32,814 bases of DNA from Chloroflexota bacterium (GCA_022562155.1 JADFPV010000012.1:1-32814); one strand, 5' to 3'. Positions 1 to 7,121 are shown, counted from the first letter of the stretch. Notes: generated by a model not told the origin, from the sequence alone. Made by a program: numbers and translations.

Positions 1-315
1 CCGAAGGACGTGCGGGAAGCGCTTCGGCGGGACATCGACAATAATCCACCGGAACGGCGCAAGGGCCAGCGGCCTCCGTGGAAGGGCATCGATGACGTTG
101 CGGCGAACCTTAGTGTGCCGACACTGGTGATCGGCGGCGACGCTGACGATATCGTGCACCCGCAGTATCCGCTGCAGTACTACCTATCGCTGAACGAAGA
201 CATACGACACCTGCACGTCTTTCATGGCGTCGGCCACTATTTGAACGCGCAGGCGCCGGAACGTTTGGCCAGCGTGTTTGCCCAGTTCGTGAAAGACCAC
301 GCGCTGACGCGCTAA
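1..315 (+). CDS. Alpha/beta hydrolase, C-terminal part (5' end outside window)
   Basis: This is the last ~104 codons of an alpha/beta hydrolase; the frame is open to the first base, so the gene starts upstream. The visible part has the usual late strand of the fold (VPTLVIGGDADDIVHP), with the acid residue in the DADD segment. The catalytic histidine is in GVGHYLNAQAPE, followed by a final helix. The nucleophile region is not in the window, so substrate and subfamily cannot be told. It ends in TAA at 313-315 and converges on the aldo/keto reductase gene, with a hairpin between them. Confidence 0.8.
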   Translation, partial: PKDVREALRRDIDNNPPERRKGQRPPWKGIDDVAANLSVPTLVIGGDADDIVHPQYPLQYYLSLNEDIRHLHVFHGVGHYLNAQAPERLASVFAQFVKDHALTR

Positions 316-337
316 GACGGCGCGATAGCCGCCGTCT
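315..337. terminator. Hairpin between convergent genes, possible bidirectional terminator
   Basis: An 8-bp perfect stem (AGACGGCG / CGCCGTCT) with a 7-nt loop lies between the stop of the alpha/beta hydrolase and the stop of the aldo/keto reductase. Neither side has a clear U-run, so it is at best a weak intrinsic terminator or an RNA 3'-end stabiliser. Confidence 0.35.
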
Positions 338-355
338 GCTAGGACAACGCGCCTG

Positions 356-1360
356 CTACGACTGAGCGCTCGCCATCTGTGCCTGGCGGCGTCGCTGCAT
401 CATCATCACGAGTCCAGACGGATACGTCAGCGGAAGCCTGGACACTCGATCGAGCTCCTTCCAGGCGTCGCCCTCGAGTGTCAGGTCGACCGCGCCGAGG
501 TTGTCGTCGAGCTGCTCGATGTTGCGCGCTCCTACAATGGCCGACGTGAGCCCGTCCTGGTTCATCACCCATCTGAGGGCGACTTGGGCAGGTGTCGCGT
601 CTAGGCCATCGGCGATCTTGATGAGCGTATCGAGGATCGCCTCGCGGTCGACCGTCGCGCCCATAGGCGGCCGGCCCGGTTGATTGAGCCGGGCGTCGTC
701 CGCGGTCTCGCCGCGGTATTTGCCTGTCAGTAAGCCCCCTGCCAGCGGGCTCCATGCGATGACGCCCACACCTTTGTCCCGGCAAAGCGGAAGGAGTTCC
801 TGGTCGACGCCGCGCTCGACGAGGTTGTAAAGCGGTTGCAGGCAGTCGTAGCGCGCTAATCCGTTCGATTCCGACGTCCAGAGGGCGTCGCTGAGGCGCC
901 AGGCAGTGTGGTTTGACGCGCCGATGTAGCGCACCTTGCCATCGCGGACGAGCTGGTCGAGTGCCGAGAGCGTCTCTTCCAGCGGTGTGTTGTTGTCGTC
1001 GGCGTGGACCTGGTACAGGTCGATGTAGTCGGTGTCTAGCCGTCGCAGCGAGTCCTCGCAGGCTTGGATGATGTGTTTACGAGACAGGCCCATGTCGTTC
1101 GGCCCCGGTCCTTGTGGGTTGAAGACCTTCGTCGCGATGACCAGGTCGTCGCGCTTCCCCTTTATCAGCCGGCCGAGGATCTCTTCGCTCTGGCCGCCGG
1201 TGTAGGCGTTTGCGGTGTCGAAGAAGTTGACGCCCTTCTCGACGCAGCGATCGAAGATCTTCTGCGCCTCGGCCTCGTCGGTCACACCGCCGAACGTCAT
1301 CGTGCCCATGCAGACCTCTGAGACCTGTAGGCCTGTTCGGCCCAGTTTTCTGTAGTTCAA
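356..1360 (-). CDS. Aldo/keto reductase family oxidoreductase
   Basis: This 334-residue protein is a full-length NADPH-dependent aldo/keto reductase of the voltage-gated K channel beta-subunit/YghZ-like type, a soluble TIM barrel. The catalytic tetrad is visible: D48 and Y53 (FFDTANAY), K78 (IATKVF) and H119 (YQVHAD). The C-terminal region SAIVGARNIEQLDDNL is the usual cofactor phosphate-binding segment. The start is TTG at 1360, preceded by GGAGGG seven bases upstream; there is no better start nearby. The gene follows a luciferase-like oxidoreductase on the same strand with a gap of 34 bp, so co-transcription is likely. The substrate is unknown. Confidence 0.9.
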   Translation of the reverse strand: MNYRKLGRTGLQVSEVCMGTMTFGGVTDEAEAQKIFDRCVEKGVNFFDTANAYTGGQSEEILGRLIKGKRDDLVIATKVFNPQGPGPNDMGLSRKHIIQACEDSLRRLDTDYIDLYQVHADDNNTPLEETLSALDQLVRDGKVRYIGASNHTAWRLSDALWTSESNGLARYDCLQPLYNLVERGVDQELLPLCRDKGVGVIAWSPLAGGLLTGKYRGETADDARLNQPGRPPMGATVDREAILDTLIKIADGLDATPAQVALRWVMNQDGLTSAIVGARNIEQLDDNLGAVDLTLEGDAWKELDRVSRLPLTYPSGLVMMMQRRRQAQMASAQS

Positions 1361-1394
1361 CGTGCAACCCTCCGCTCTTGCATGGCGGACGCCA

Positions 1395-2273
1395 TCAGAT
1401 GGTCGAATCCGCTAGCTTCTTGAACTCTGTGATGGCGTCGATGTGAGCCTTTGGCGACGCCAGTCCCGCGCCCATCGTGTTATACGAGACGTGCGAAGCA
1501 TCTAGCTTCTTCCAGCCTTCGAGCATCTCGCCGCGGCGGTCCTCTGATGCGCCGGCGATACTGATGCGGCCTTCGATACCAACGTCCTCGACGCGCCTTC
1601 CCGCTTCCTTGACCGACTCGCGGAAGCGCCCGATCGCCTCCTCACCGTCCGCGTTGGGCCCGAACTGCGGGAACCAGCCATCGGCGATGCGGGCGGCACG
1701 CTGGACCGCGGCGCCGGCCATCGCGCCCATCCAGACGGGGATCGGGCGCTGGATGGGCAGGGGATTGATGCCCACTTGCGACGCCGTGTGGTACTTGCCG
1801 TTGAAGTCGACCAGCTCGTTCGTCCAGAGCTGGCGCAGCAGCTCGATCTGCTCCTCGACTCGCCGCCCGCGATTCCGGAAGTTCTCGCCGAGCGTTTCGT
1901 ACTCTGTGCTGTTCCAGCCGATGCCCACGCCCAGGCGCAGGCGGCCTCCACTCAGGACGTCGATCGCGGCGGCCTGCTTGGCGACGAGCGCGGTCTGGCG
2001 TTGGGGAAGGATCAGGATGCCGGTGGTGAGTTCGAGCTTCTCGGTTGCCGCCGCCAGGAACCCGAACAGGACGAACGGTTCGTGGAACGGGGTCTGGTGA
2101 TTATACGGCGGCCGGAAGCCCAGGTCCTTGAAGCGGTCCACATGCGCGCCCAGTACGTGGTCGTACACCAGGACGTGGTTGTAGCCGAGCTGCTCCGCCG
2201 CCTGCGCGTAGTCCTTGATCGCGGCCGGGTCGCTGCCGATCTCCGTCTGCGGGAAGATAACGCCTAGTTTCAT
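1395..2273 (-). CDS. Luciferase-like (LLM) F420/FMN-dependent oxidoreductase
   Basis: This 292-residue protein is a bacterial-luciferase-fold TIM barrel. Typical segments are the N-terminal strand MKLGVIFPQTEIGSDP, the TTGILILPQRQTALVAKQAA motif, LSGGRLRLGVGIGWNSTEY (flavin/F420 phosphate region) and RPIPVWMGA. The order and spacing match the F420-dependent Rv2161c-like subgroup better than two-component luciferases, but cofactor choice cannot be proved by eye. The start ATG is preceded by AAGGAG, which lies just downstream of the stop of the beta-lactamase-fold gene (12-bp gap), so the two are probably translated from one mRNA together with the aldo/keto reductase downstream. Confidence 0.9.
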   Translation of the reverse strand: MKLGVIFPQTEIGSDPAAIKDYAQAAEQLGYNHVLVYDHVLGAHVDRFKDLGFRPPYNHQTPFHEPFVLFGFLAAATEKLELTTGILILPQRQTALVAKQAAAIDVLSGGRLRLGVGIGWNSTEYETLGENFRNRGRRVEEQIELLRQLWTNELVDFNGKYHTASQVGINPLPIQRPIPVWMGAMAGAAVQRAARIADGWFPQFGPNADGEEAIGRFRESVKEAGRRVEDVGIEGRISIAGASEDRRGEMLEGWKKLDASHVSYNTMGAGLASPKAHIDAITEFKKLADSTI

Positions 2274-2285
2274 CGTAGACTCCTT

Positions 2286-3482
2286 CTACGCCGACCACTC
2301 GGCGCACTCTCGCGCCGCCTTCGCCAGCTGCGCCGTGCGTCCATAGCCGATTAGGTCCATCGCTAACGCGTTCGTGGTAAATCCGAACGCCATGTCGATC
2401 TCTGGATCGCAGAAGCCTATCGAGCCGCCAAGGCCGGCATGCCCGAAGGCTGTGACCCGATGCCCCTGTGGCCACCCTTCGCTGCCACCGCACATGAAGC
2501 CAAGCGCGTACCCGATCGGCAACGTGATGATCCGATCAGGCCGGTGCGTCTGCCGCTCCGACATGATCTTGATTCGTTCGTCGCTCATGATGCGGACGCC
2601 GTCCAGTTCGCCTCCGTTACTCAGACAAGCGTACAAATGCGCGAGCGCTCGCGCCGTCATGATGCCGTTGGCTGAAGGCACCTCTGCTCGATGGCCCTCA
2701 GGCGTGTCGAAGAAGTTGCTGCCTTGGCCACCGCCCGCCATGGTCTGGCCCGGACGCATACCCATCGCGCGGGCGCGCAGCGGGTCGGGGTTATCTCGTG
2801 CAGACTGGAACCGCTGCATCAGCTCCGGCGTCATCTCCATGCGATTCTTGAGCTTCGCGATCCGTGTCTCGACGCTCTCCGGAGCGCCGATGAACATGTC
2901 ATCGGCGATGCCGAGCGGCTCGCAGACCTCGTCGCGAAGGAACGCACCGACGCGCTTGCCGCTGACGCGCCGGACGATCTCGCCGACGAGGAATCCGAAC
3001 GTAATCGCGTGGTAGCCGCTCTCGGTGCCAGGCTCCCAGGCCGGCTCCTCCTTCTCGATGCCCTCGATCACGCGGTCCCAGTCGAAGAGGTCCTTACCGT
3101 GCAGGCCTTCAGGTACCTGCGGCAGGCCGGCCTGATGCGTGAGCACGTGGTAGACGGTGATTTGTTCTTTGCCGAGCTTGCCGAACTCGGGCCAGTACTT
3201 GGCTACGGGAGCTTGGTAGTCGACCTCACCCCGGTCCGCGAGGACGTGCAGGCAGGTTGCCGTGAGGCCCTTTGTCGTGGAGTAGGAGAGCGCGAGCGTG
3301 CCGGACTGCCAAGGCGTGCTGGCGTCCTCGTCTGCGAGCCCTCCCCAGATGTCGACAACCTTCTCGCCCCGATGATAGACACAGACGGCCGCGCCGATGT
3401 GCTTATCGTTCGAGAACTGATCGGCCAGTTCGTCGCGGACGGCAGCGAATGCGTCCTCCACTTCGCCGTGTAGCTCGGTCAT
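2286..3482 (-). CDS. Serine beta-lactamase-fold hydrolase / esterase (class C-like, EstB type)
   Basis: This 398-residue protein has the penicillin-binding/beta-lactamase fold of EstB-like carboxylesterases. The SxxK nucleophile motif is S68-T-T-K71 (LSYSTTKGL). The second motif tyrosine is Y157 in GTESGYHAITFG. HVLTHQAGLP is the usual preceding segment, and the KTG position is replaced by HAG (FGHAGLGGS), as in many esterases of the family. No signal peptide is seen, so a cytoplasmic esterase is more likely than a secreted beta-lactamase. It is the first gene of a likely three-gene leftward operon. A TAAGAT hexamer ends nine bases before its ATG, which suggests a leaderless transcript. Confidence 0.9.
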   Translation of the reverse strand: MTELHGEVEDAFAAVRDELADQFSNDKHIGAAVCVYHRGEKVVDIWGGLADEDASTPWQSGTLALSYSTTKGLTATCLHVLADRGEVDYQAPVAKYWPEFGKLGKEQITVYHVLTHQAGLPQVPEGLHGKDLFDWDRVIEGIEKEEPAWEPGTESGYHAITFGFLVGEIVRRVSGKRVGAFLRDEVCEPLGIADDMFIGAPESVETRIAKLKNRMEMTPELMQRFQSARDNPDPLRARAMGMRPGQTMAGGGQGSNFFDTPEGHRAEVPSANGIMTARALAHLYACLSNGGELDGVRIMSDERIKIMSERQTHRPDRIITLPIGYALGFMCGGSEGWPQGHRVTAFGHAGLGGSIGFCDPEIDMAFGFTTNALAMDLIGYGRTAQLAKAARECAEWSA

Positions 3483-3491
3483 AGCGCCCGC

Positions 3492-3497
3492 ATCTTA
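3492..3497 (-). promoter_or_regulatory. Candidate -10 box of the beta-lactamase-fold gene (leaderless)
   Basis: TAAGAT on the minus strand, nine bases before the ATG at 3482. No good -35 is seen. No Shine-Dalgarno sequence fits between the box and the ATG, consistent with a leaderless mRNA. Confidence 0.45.
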
Positions 3498-3534
3498 GCA
3501 GCAATGGCTGTGGTCTGCGCGGACTGGAACAAGC

Positions 3535-3563
3535 GTCTTCGCGTACTGGATGCGCGGCTCCGT
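3535..3563 (-). pseudogene. Remnant: 5' head of a lost hydrolase-like/cyclase gene copy
   Basis: On the minus strand this stretch translates as TEPRIQYAKT. This is the same as residues 2-10 of the intact cyclase (MEPRIQYAKT), with ACG in place of the start ATG. The nucleotide match to 6610-6636 is nearly perfect over about 27 bases and then stops abruptly. The degraded start overlaps by one base the TAA of the tail remnant next to it, so two cyclase genes once lay head-to-tail with overlapping stop and start. Confidence 0.75.
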
Positions 3564-3606
3564 TAGTCCTGCTCCTCCCACCTCAGTTCTTTGAGCTTGG
3601 CGAGGC
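3563..3606 (-). pseudogene. Remnant: 3' tail of a cyclase gene copy, downstream of the MBL-fold gene
   Basis: The minus-strand reading LAKLKELRWEEQD-stop matches the very end of the intact cyclase (PVKLWELRWQAEG) and, even better at the DNA level, the second tail remnant at 4802-4870. There is no cyclase body upstream of it. Instead the metallo-beta-lactamase-fold gene ends about 27 bases away. The tail ends in TAA at 3565-3563, directly joined to the head remnant. Confidence 0.65.
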
Positions 3607-3632
3607 ATTCGGCGTGGCCAGCCCGCGTGCTC

Positions 3633-4631
3633 CTAGCAGTCTTTCCCGCAGCCTGCAGGCCCGCCTGAGGCTCGATTAATGCTGTCGAGCGCTACAGTTT
3701 TCGCTTCTGCGGCGGCCGCGAATCTGCCGGGATCTTCTTTATCGACATAGTAGAGGACTCTACCTTTCGAAGAACTGCCGTCGGTCTGAAGAATAATGTC
3801 ACCGTCCACACGTGTTTCGAGGACTTCACGATCGCCCGGTCGCCCTCCAAGCCTTTTTAGAGGGCCTCGTTCGAGGCGATGGCCTGCATCGTGTCCCGTG
3901 GACGCAATCGCTATTCCGGGATCGACGGCGCAGACCAGCTTATTCGAAGTACCGCTGCTGCTCCCGTGGTGTGTCACCTTCAGCACGTCCGCTCTGAATT
4001 CGTAGCCCAGCGAATCCTTGAGCAACTTCTCCTCATACCCGCAGCTAACGTCCCCTGTGAACAACAGGCGTGCAGCCTTGTAACGAACGTGCATGAAGAT
4101 CGCTGTGTATCCGCCGGAGACGCGCTTCCCAGAATACATGCGGGCTTGCACGCCCTTGCCAAGATCGACTCTCTCCATCCCATTCTGTTCTACGACGATC
4201 TTCTTCAGAGCCGCGTTCATCGCGTTAAGCTCTGTGTTGAGCGTCTTGATCCATGGCTTCGGCGGCCAGAAATATTCGTCCCGGCTACGGCAGTACGTCA
4301 CTGTACTAGCGAGGGGCGCCTTCTGGACCAGCGTCTCAATTGCGCCGCCGTGGTCGAAGTGCGGGTGTGACAAGACGATGCCTTTGAGTTTAATTCCCTC
4401 GTCGTTGAGGTAGCCGGCGAGAGCCTCGCCCAGAGCTTCGTTGTGGTGGCATCCGCAGTCGATCACCCACGCAGACTTGCGGCCCGGAAGAGTCAATAGG
4501 ATCGCCTCTCCTGAACCGACGTTGAACATGCGGACTTCTAGGTATGAGGCGCAGAACGTTGTTTTCTTCTGTGAAGAGAGAGTGACTTCCTCTCTGCCGT
4601 TTTCAAAGACCTCATAAAATGTGCCAGTCAT
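3633..4631 (-). CDS. ComEC-like metallo-beta-lactamase-fold hydrolase
   Basis: This 332-residue protein is a stand-alone metallo-beta-lactamase domain of the ComEC/Rec2 C-terminal type. The metal-binding motif is H89-P-H-F-D-H94 (LSHPHFDHGG). The bridging aspartate is in LLFTGDVS and a further His pair is in VTHHGSSSG. The domain starts at MFNVGSGEAILL (residue 35); ComEC membrane segments and a signal peptide are absent. The ATG at 4631 has AGGAAGG eight bases upstream. Base and codon use look more AT-rich than the neighbours. It is flanked by fragments of cyclase genes and has a promoter-like sequence copied from the cyclase promoter, so it looks like transferred or recombined cargo. The substrate (nucleic acid or small phosphate ester) is unknown. 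Confidence 0.8.
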   Translation of the reverse strand: MTGTFYEVFENGREEVTLSSQKKTTFCASYLEVRMFNVGSGEAILLTLPGRKSAWVIDCGCHHNEALGEALAGYLNDEGIKLKGIVLSHPHFDHGGAIETLVQKAPLASTVTYCRSRDEYFWPPKPWIKTLNTELNAMNAALKKIVVEQNGMERVDLGKGVQARMYSGKRVSGGYTAIFMHVRYKAARLLFTGDVSCGYEEKLLKDSLGYEFRADVLKVTHHGSSSGTSNKLVCAVDPGIAIASTGHDAGHRLERGPLKRLGGRPGDREVLETRVDGDIILQTDGSSSKGRVLYYVDKEDPGRFAAAAEAKTVALDSINRASGGPAGCGKDC

Positions 4632-4687
4632 ATTGACCGCCTTCCTGTTGAACCGCCTTCCGGGCCCTCTGTTTCGTTGCGCTGTCT

Positions 4688-4702
4688 ATCTTACATCATG
4701 GC
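4688..4702 (-). promoter_or_regulatory. Duplicated promoter segment upstream of the MBL-fold gene
   Basis: The minus-strand sequence GCCATGATGTAAGAT is identical over 15 bases to the sequence just upstream of the intact cyclase gene (6644-6658). It contains an extended -10 (TGATGTAAGAT). Here it lies 56 bases before the ATG at 4631, so this transcript would have a leader with a Shine-Dalgarno site, unlike the cyclase. Confidence 0.5.
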
Positions 4703-4801
4703 GTTAGAACGATTAGTAGTCCGTGTACGGGGAGTAGTTCGGTTTTCGGCGAGCAGGGCGGTGGGCAGGTGACGCTGGCGCACCGCGAACCAGAGACAGA
4801 G

Positions 4802-4870
4802 TCATCCTTGCTCCTGCCACCTCAACTCCCAGAGTTTCACGGGGTCCTCGATGCCGCGCAGCGTCACGTC
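4802..4870 (-). pseudogene. Remnant: 3' tail of a cyclase gene copy, downstream of the NrtS-like gene
   Basis: The minus strand reads DVTLRGIEDPVKLWELRWQEQ-G-stop, 22 codons that align with the last residues of the intact cyclase (ETELRGFEDPVKLWELRWQ). No start or cyclase body precedes it. It begins inside the stop-codon region of the NrtS-like frame, in a different reading frame. Together with 3563-3606 it shows that this locus once held more cyclase copies. The 110 bases from 4703 to 4801 show nothing else. Confidence 0.8.
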
Positions 4871-5253
4871 TCATCGAATTCAACGTCAGCGGTTCTGCGA
4901 GCGTTGAGGATTGCTCCTGTTGTAGCCACGCAGTAGGGGACTAGGTAGGTGAGTGGCACTTGCCACGCCAAGTTAGCCGAAAGATCGCCTTGGACGATGA
5001 GATTGCCTTGGTTGATCGCCGTGAGCAGGGTTCCGACAACCACGCTGATGAGGAGCGAACGCTGAACCGTAGGCTAGTGCATGAGGGCGCAGCGCAGGCA
5101 GTGGTAAGCGACGGTTCCGGACAGCCGGAATTCGTAGGCCGAGCGTCGCAGCTCGACGCCGCAGCGATCGCAGCTAGTTCGCAGGTCGTTGAGACTGGCC
5201 TCCCTCGACGCTGGTGGCTTGTGAACAGGCGTAACAATCTCTGGGTTCGCCAT
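4864..5253 (-). pseudogene. Zinc-finger + NrtS-like membrane protein, interrupted by in-frame TAG
   Basis: The frame starts at ATG 5253, with AGGAG about 11 bases upstream and 15 bp after the cyclase stop. It encodes 59 residues ending in a four-cysteine zinc-finger-like module (C28-DR-C31 ... C52-LR-C55), then TAG at 5076-5074. The same frame then continues without a start codon into 69 more residues: QRSLLISVVVGTLLTAINQG, LTYLVPYCVATTGAILNARR. The INQG and LTYLVPYCV segments and two hydrophobic stretches match the small nitrate/nitrite transporter NrtS family. TGA follows at 4866-4864. The simplest reading is one gene of about 129 codons with a recent nonsense mutation. A separate zinc-finger peptide, stop read-through, or a sequence error are alternatives. 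Assignment to NrtS rests on remembered family motifs. Confidence 0.7.
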
Positions 5254-5268
5254 CAGCCCTGCTGTCTC

Positions 5269-6636
5269 CTACGGCGACCCTTCGGCCTGCCAGCGCAGTT
5301 CCCAGAGCTTGACAGGGTCCTCGAAACCGCGCAGCTCCGTCTCGCCGAGGTCGGCGAACAAGAACTGCTTGCCGGCCGCGAGTTGTCGAACGACGTCGGC
5401 CGCGACGATCTGGCCGGGTTCCGCGTGGTCGCAGATGCGCTTGGCGAGGTTGACCGACGTGCCGAACAGGTCGACTCGCCCGTCCGGGTCGTCTTCTGCG
5501 ATCGGTTCTCCCGCATTCAGGCCGACGTACACGCCGAGCGGCGAGTCGGGATGCTCTTCTCTGTGCGCGGCGACGCCACGCTGGATGCCGATCGCGCAGT
5601 CGAGCGCGGACGACGCGGTAGCGAACGAGGCCATGATGCCGTCGCCCGTGTGCTTAATCTCGCTACCGCCGTTGGCTGCTAGCGCCGACCGCACGATGTC
5701 GTTATGAGTGCGTCGTACCTCCTGCGCCTTCGCGTCGCCGAGCCGTTCGGTAAGCGCCGTGGAAGACTCCATGTCGGTGAAGAGGATCGTGGCGAAACCG
5801 CCGGTCGCTGGGGCTGCGGCCTCCTCCCCGGCTTCATCCAGGAAGTCGCTGATAGCGTCGAGTACTGCCTGGGTGTCGCCAAGGAATGGCATCCCCGACG
5901 CGCCTTCTAGGACGGCCAGGATGGCTTGCGGGATGCGCGAGGCGAGACTCCTGGCAACATCGACGCTAAGAAAGCTTGTCTGCCGCCGGTGCAGCACGAG
6001 GGTGGGTGACCTCACCTCCGACAGCAGGCCCGTGACATCGGCCTCGCTGACAACGCGCAGTCCCATCAGAACGATCTCAGGCGTTGCGCTCTCCCGTATC
6101 AAGGCGGCGAACCGCTGCGCTTCCTTGCCGGCGGACCATCCGTATACGAGACGTGCCTGCGCCTCCGCGTACGTGTTCCAGTCCTTGTCAATCATTGCTC
6201 GGGTTGCCTGAACCTCTGACGATCGCCCCAAATCGGTGCCGCGGGCATACGCGCACCACAGGACGAGATGTGAGACCCGCTCCTGGTGTTCGACCGTGTA
6301 CATGATGGCGGCCGGCCCGGCGTGCACTGGGGCGAACAACGCGAACCTCTCAAGCTCCAGGCGGCCTACCACGGCCTCAAGATCCAGTCGTAGCCAATCT
6401 GCAGGCAGGTCAGCCACTTCGCGTTGTGATAGCCCGAACCCCCTCGAATCGTAACGGATGAGCTGCCTAGTCTGGGCCAGGCGCTCATACCAGCCACGAA
6501 TTTCGGGGATCTGCCACTCCAGTTGAGTGTGACAGAATCCCTCTGGGAGAAGCACGAGCGGCGGCCCTTCGCCCAGCGTCCAGTAGGCGATGCTGACCCC
6601 ATCCTCGGTCTTCGCGTACTGGATGCGTGGCTCCAT
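5269..6636 (-). CDS. Class III adenylate cyclase with N-terminal alpha/beta hydrolase-like domain
   Basis: This is a 455-residue two-domain signalling protein. Residues 1-~270 have an alpha/beta hydrolase fold, but the catalytic positions are replaced: the nucleophile elbow reads FAPVHAGP (Val104 where Ser is expected), the acid site HRRQTSF has Thr220, and the His site EGASGMPF has Ser247. Residues ~280-455 are a class III nucleotide cyclase: metal aspartates D288 (FTDMESS) and D332 (HTGDGIM), transition-state residues N396 and R400 (SVNLAKR), and an adenine-selecting pair K328/D389. The product is probably cAMP, with the dead hydrolase domain as a ligand sensor. The start is taken as ATG 6636 (MEPRIQ), because a TAAGAT -10 box overlaps the ATG at 6645. 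The remnant copy also begins at this position. Confidence 0.88.
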   Translation of the reverse strand: MEPRIQYAKTEDGVSIAYWTLGEGPPLVLLPEGFCHTQLEWQIPEIRGWYERLAQTRQLIRYDSRGFGLSQREVADLPADWLRLDLEAVVGRLELERFALFAPVHAGPAAIMYTVEHQERVSHLVLWCAYARGTDLGRSSEVQATRAMIDKDWNTYAEAQARLVYGWSAGKEAQRFAALIRESATPEIVLMGLRVVSEADVTGLLSEVRSPTLVLHRRQTSFLSVDVARSLASRIPQAILAVLEGASGMPFLGDTQAVLDAISDFLDEAGEEAAAPATGGFATILFTDMESSTALTERLGDAKAQEVRRTHNDIVRSALAANGGSEIKHTGDGIMASFATASSALDCAIGIQRGVAAHREEHPDSPLGVYVGLNAGEPIAEDDPDGRVDLFGTSVNLAKRICDHAEPGQIVAADVVRQLAAGKQFLFADLGETELRGFEDPVKLWELRWQAEGSP

Positions 6637-6643
6637 GGCGGTC

Positions 6644-6649
6644 ATCTTA
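6644..6649 (-). promoter_or_regulatory. Candidate -10 box of the cyclase gene (leaderless)
   Basis: TAAGAT on the minus strand lies seven bases before ATG 6636 and is preceded by TGATG (extended -10). A TTGCCC 19 bases further upstream is a weak -35 candidate. The spacing would place the transcription start at the A of the start codon. Confidence 0.55.
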
Positions 6650-6755
6650 CATCATGGCTCTCGGCGAAGGGCAATGATGTGGTGTTGGCGGCGAGTCGGT
6701 GCGTTATGGCGTCGTAGTTGTTGGCCAACCGGACACTGGATAGACTGATCCTAGC

Positions 6756-6830
6756 GCCAGCGTAGCTCAGTGGTAGAGCAGTCGATTCGTAATCGACAGG
6801 TCAAGAGTTCGAGTCTCTTCGCTGGCTCCA
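6756..6830 (+). tRNA. tRNA-Thr (anticodon CGU), with encoded CCA
   Basis: The full cloverleaf can be drawn: acceptor GCCAGCG/CGCTGGC, D arm GCTC/GAGC, anticodon stem GTCGA/TCGAC with loop TTCGTAA (anticodon CGT), and T arm AAGAG/CTCTT with TTCGAGT. The discriminator is T, and CCA is encoded at 6828-6830. A hairpin terminator follows. Confidence 0.95.
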
Positions 6831-6842
6831 GACACCAAGGAA

Positions 6843-6873
6843 CGCGCCCGCTAAGCGGCGGGCGCGTCTTCTT
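6843..6873 (+). terminator. Intrinsic terminator after tRNA-Thr
   Basis: A 9-bp GC-rich perfect stem (CGCGCCCGC / GCGGGCGCG, 6843-6851 and 6858-6866) with a 6-nt loop, followed by TCTTCTT. Confidence 0.75.
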
Positions 6874-6893
6874 GTGTTGTGCTGTCGTCGCGG

Positions 6894-6974
6894 CTAGACC
6901 AATACGACGATGATGGCAATGGTGAGGATCAGGAGATGGCTGGGGCGGAGCCACGTGGTCCATAATCGGGTCAT
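6894..6974 (-). CDS. Possible small single-span membrane protein (26 aa)
   Basis: This short frame encodes a 26-residue peptide. It has a basic, Trp-containing N-terminus (MTRLWTTWLRPSH) and then an unbroken hydrophobic stretch (LLILTIAIIVVLV) ending in TAG. The start ATG at 6974 has a near-perfect Shine-Dalgarno sequence (GGAGGA, five bases upstream). The same GGAGGAATCG leader precedes the 81-residue membrane protein at 11651-11896. No family is recognised. It is too short for composition to be a test, so the good ribosome site and the membrane-like sequence are the only support. Confidence 0.4.
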   Translation of the reverse strand: MTRLWTTWLRPSHLLILTIAIIVVLV

Positions 6975-7121
6975 CGATTCCTCCAGTGCTGGGTGAAAAG
7001 CGCGCCGCGCTGTGACCGTCTGGGTGAATGATCGGCCCGGCGCCCAAGGCTCTAATGCGGGAATCACCTAGTACGCCTGTGAAGAATCCAGCTGTGGTAT
7101 CGTCGGGCTGAAGGGAATCGT

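Noticed and set aside
2691-3473. Plus-strand frame of 260 codons opposite the beta-lactamase-fold gene
   Set aside because: The minus-strand protein has complete SxxK and Tyr motifs and a promoter; the plus frame has none.
4703-4801. Possible coding remnant between the cyclase tail and the copied promoter
   Set aside because: No frame with similarity to the cyclase or to any known domain could be made out.
4960-5682. Long open frame on the plus strand across the NrtS-like gene and the cyclase 3' end
   Set aside because: It runs antisense to a clear cyclase domain and has no domain, no ribosome site and a composition typical of a reverse-strand shadow.
6645-6645. ATG at 6645 as the start of the cyclase gene
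   Set aside because: It overlaps the TAAGAT box and adds only three residues. The ATG at 6636 is the one matched by the head remnant at 3563 and fits the leaderless spacing.
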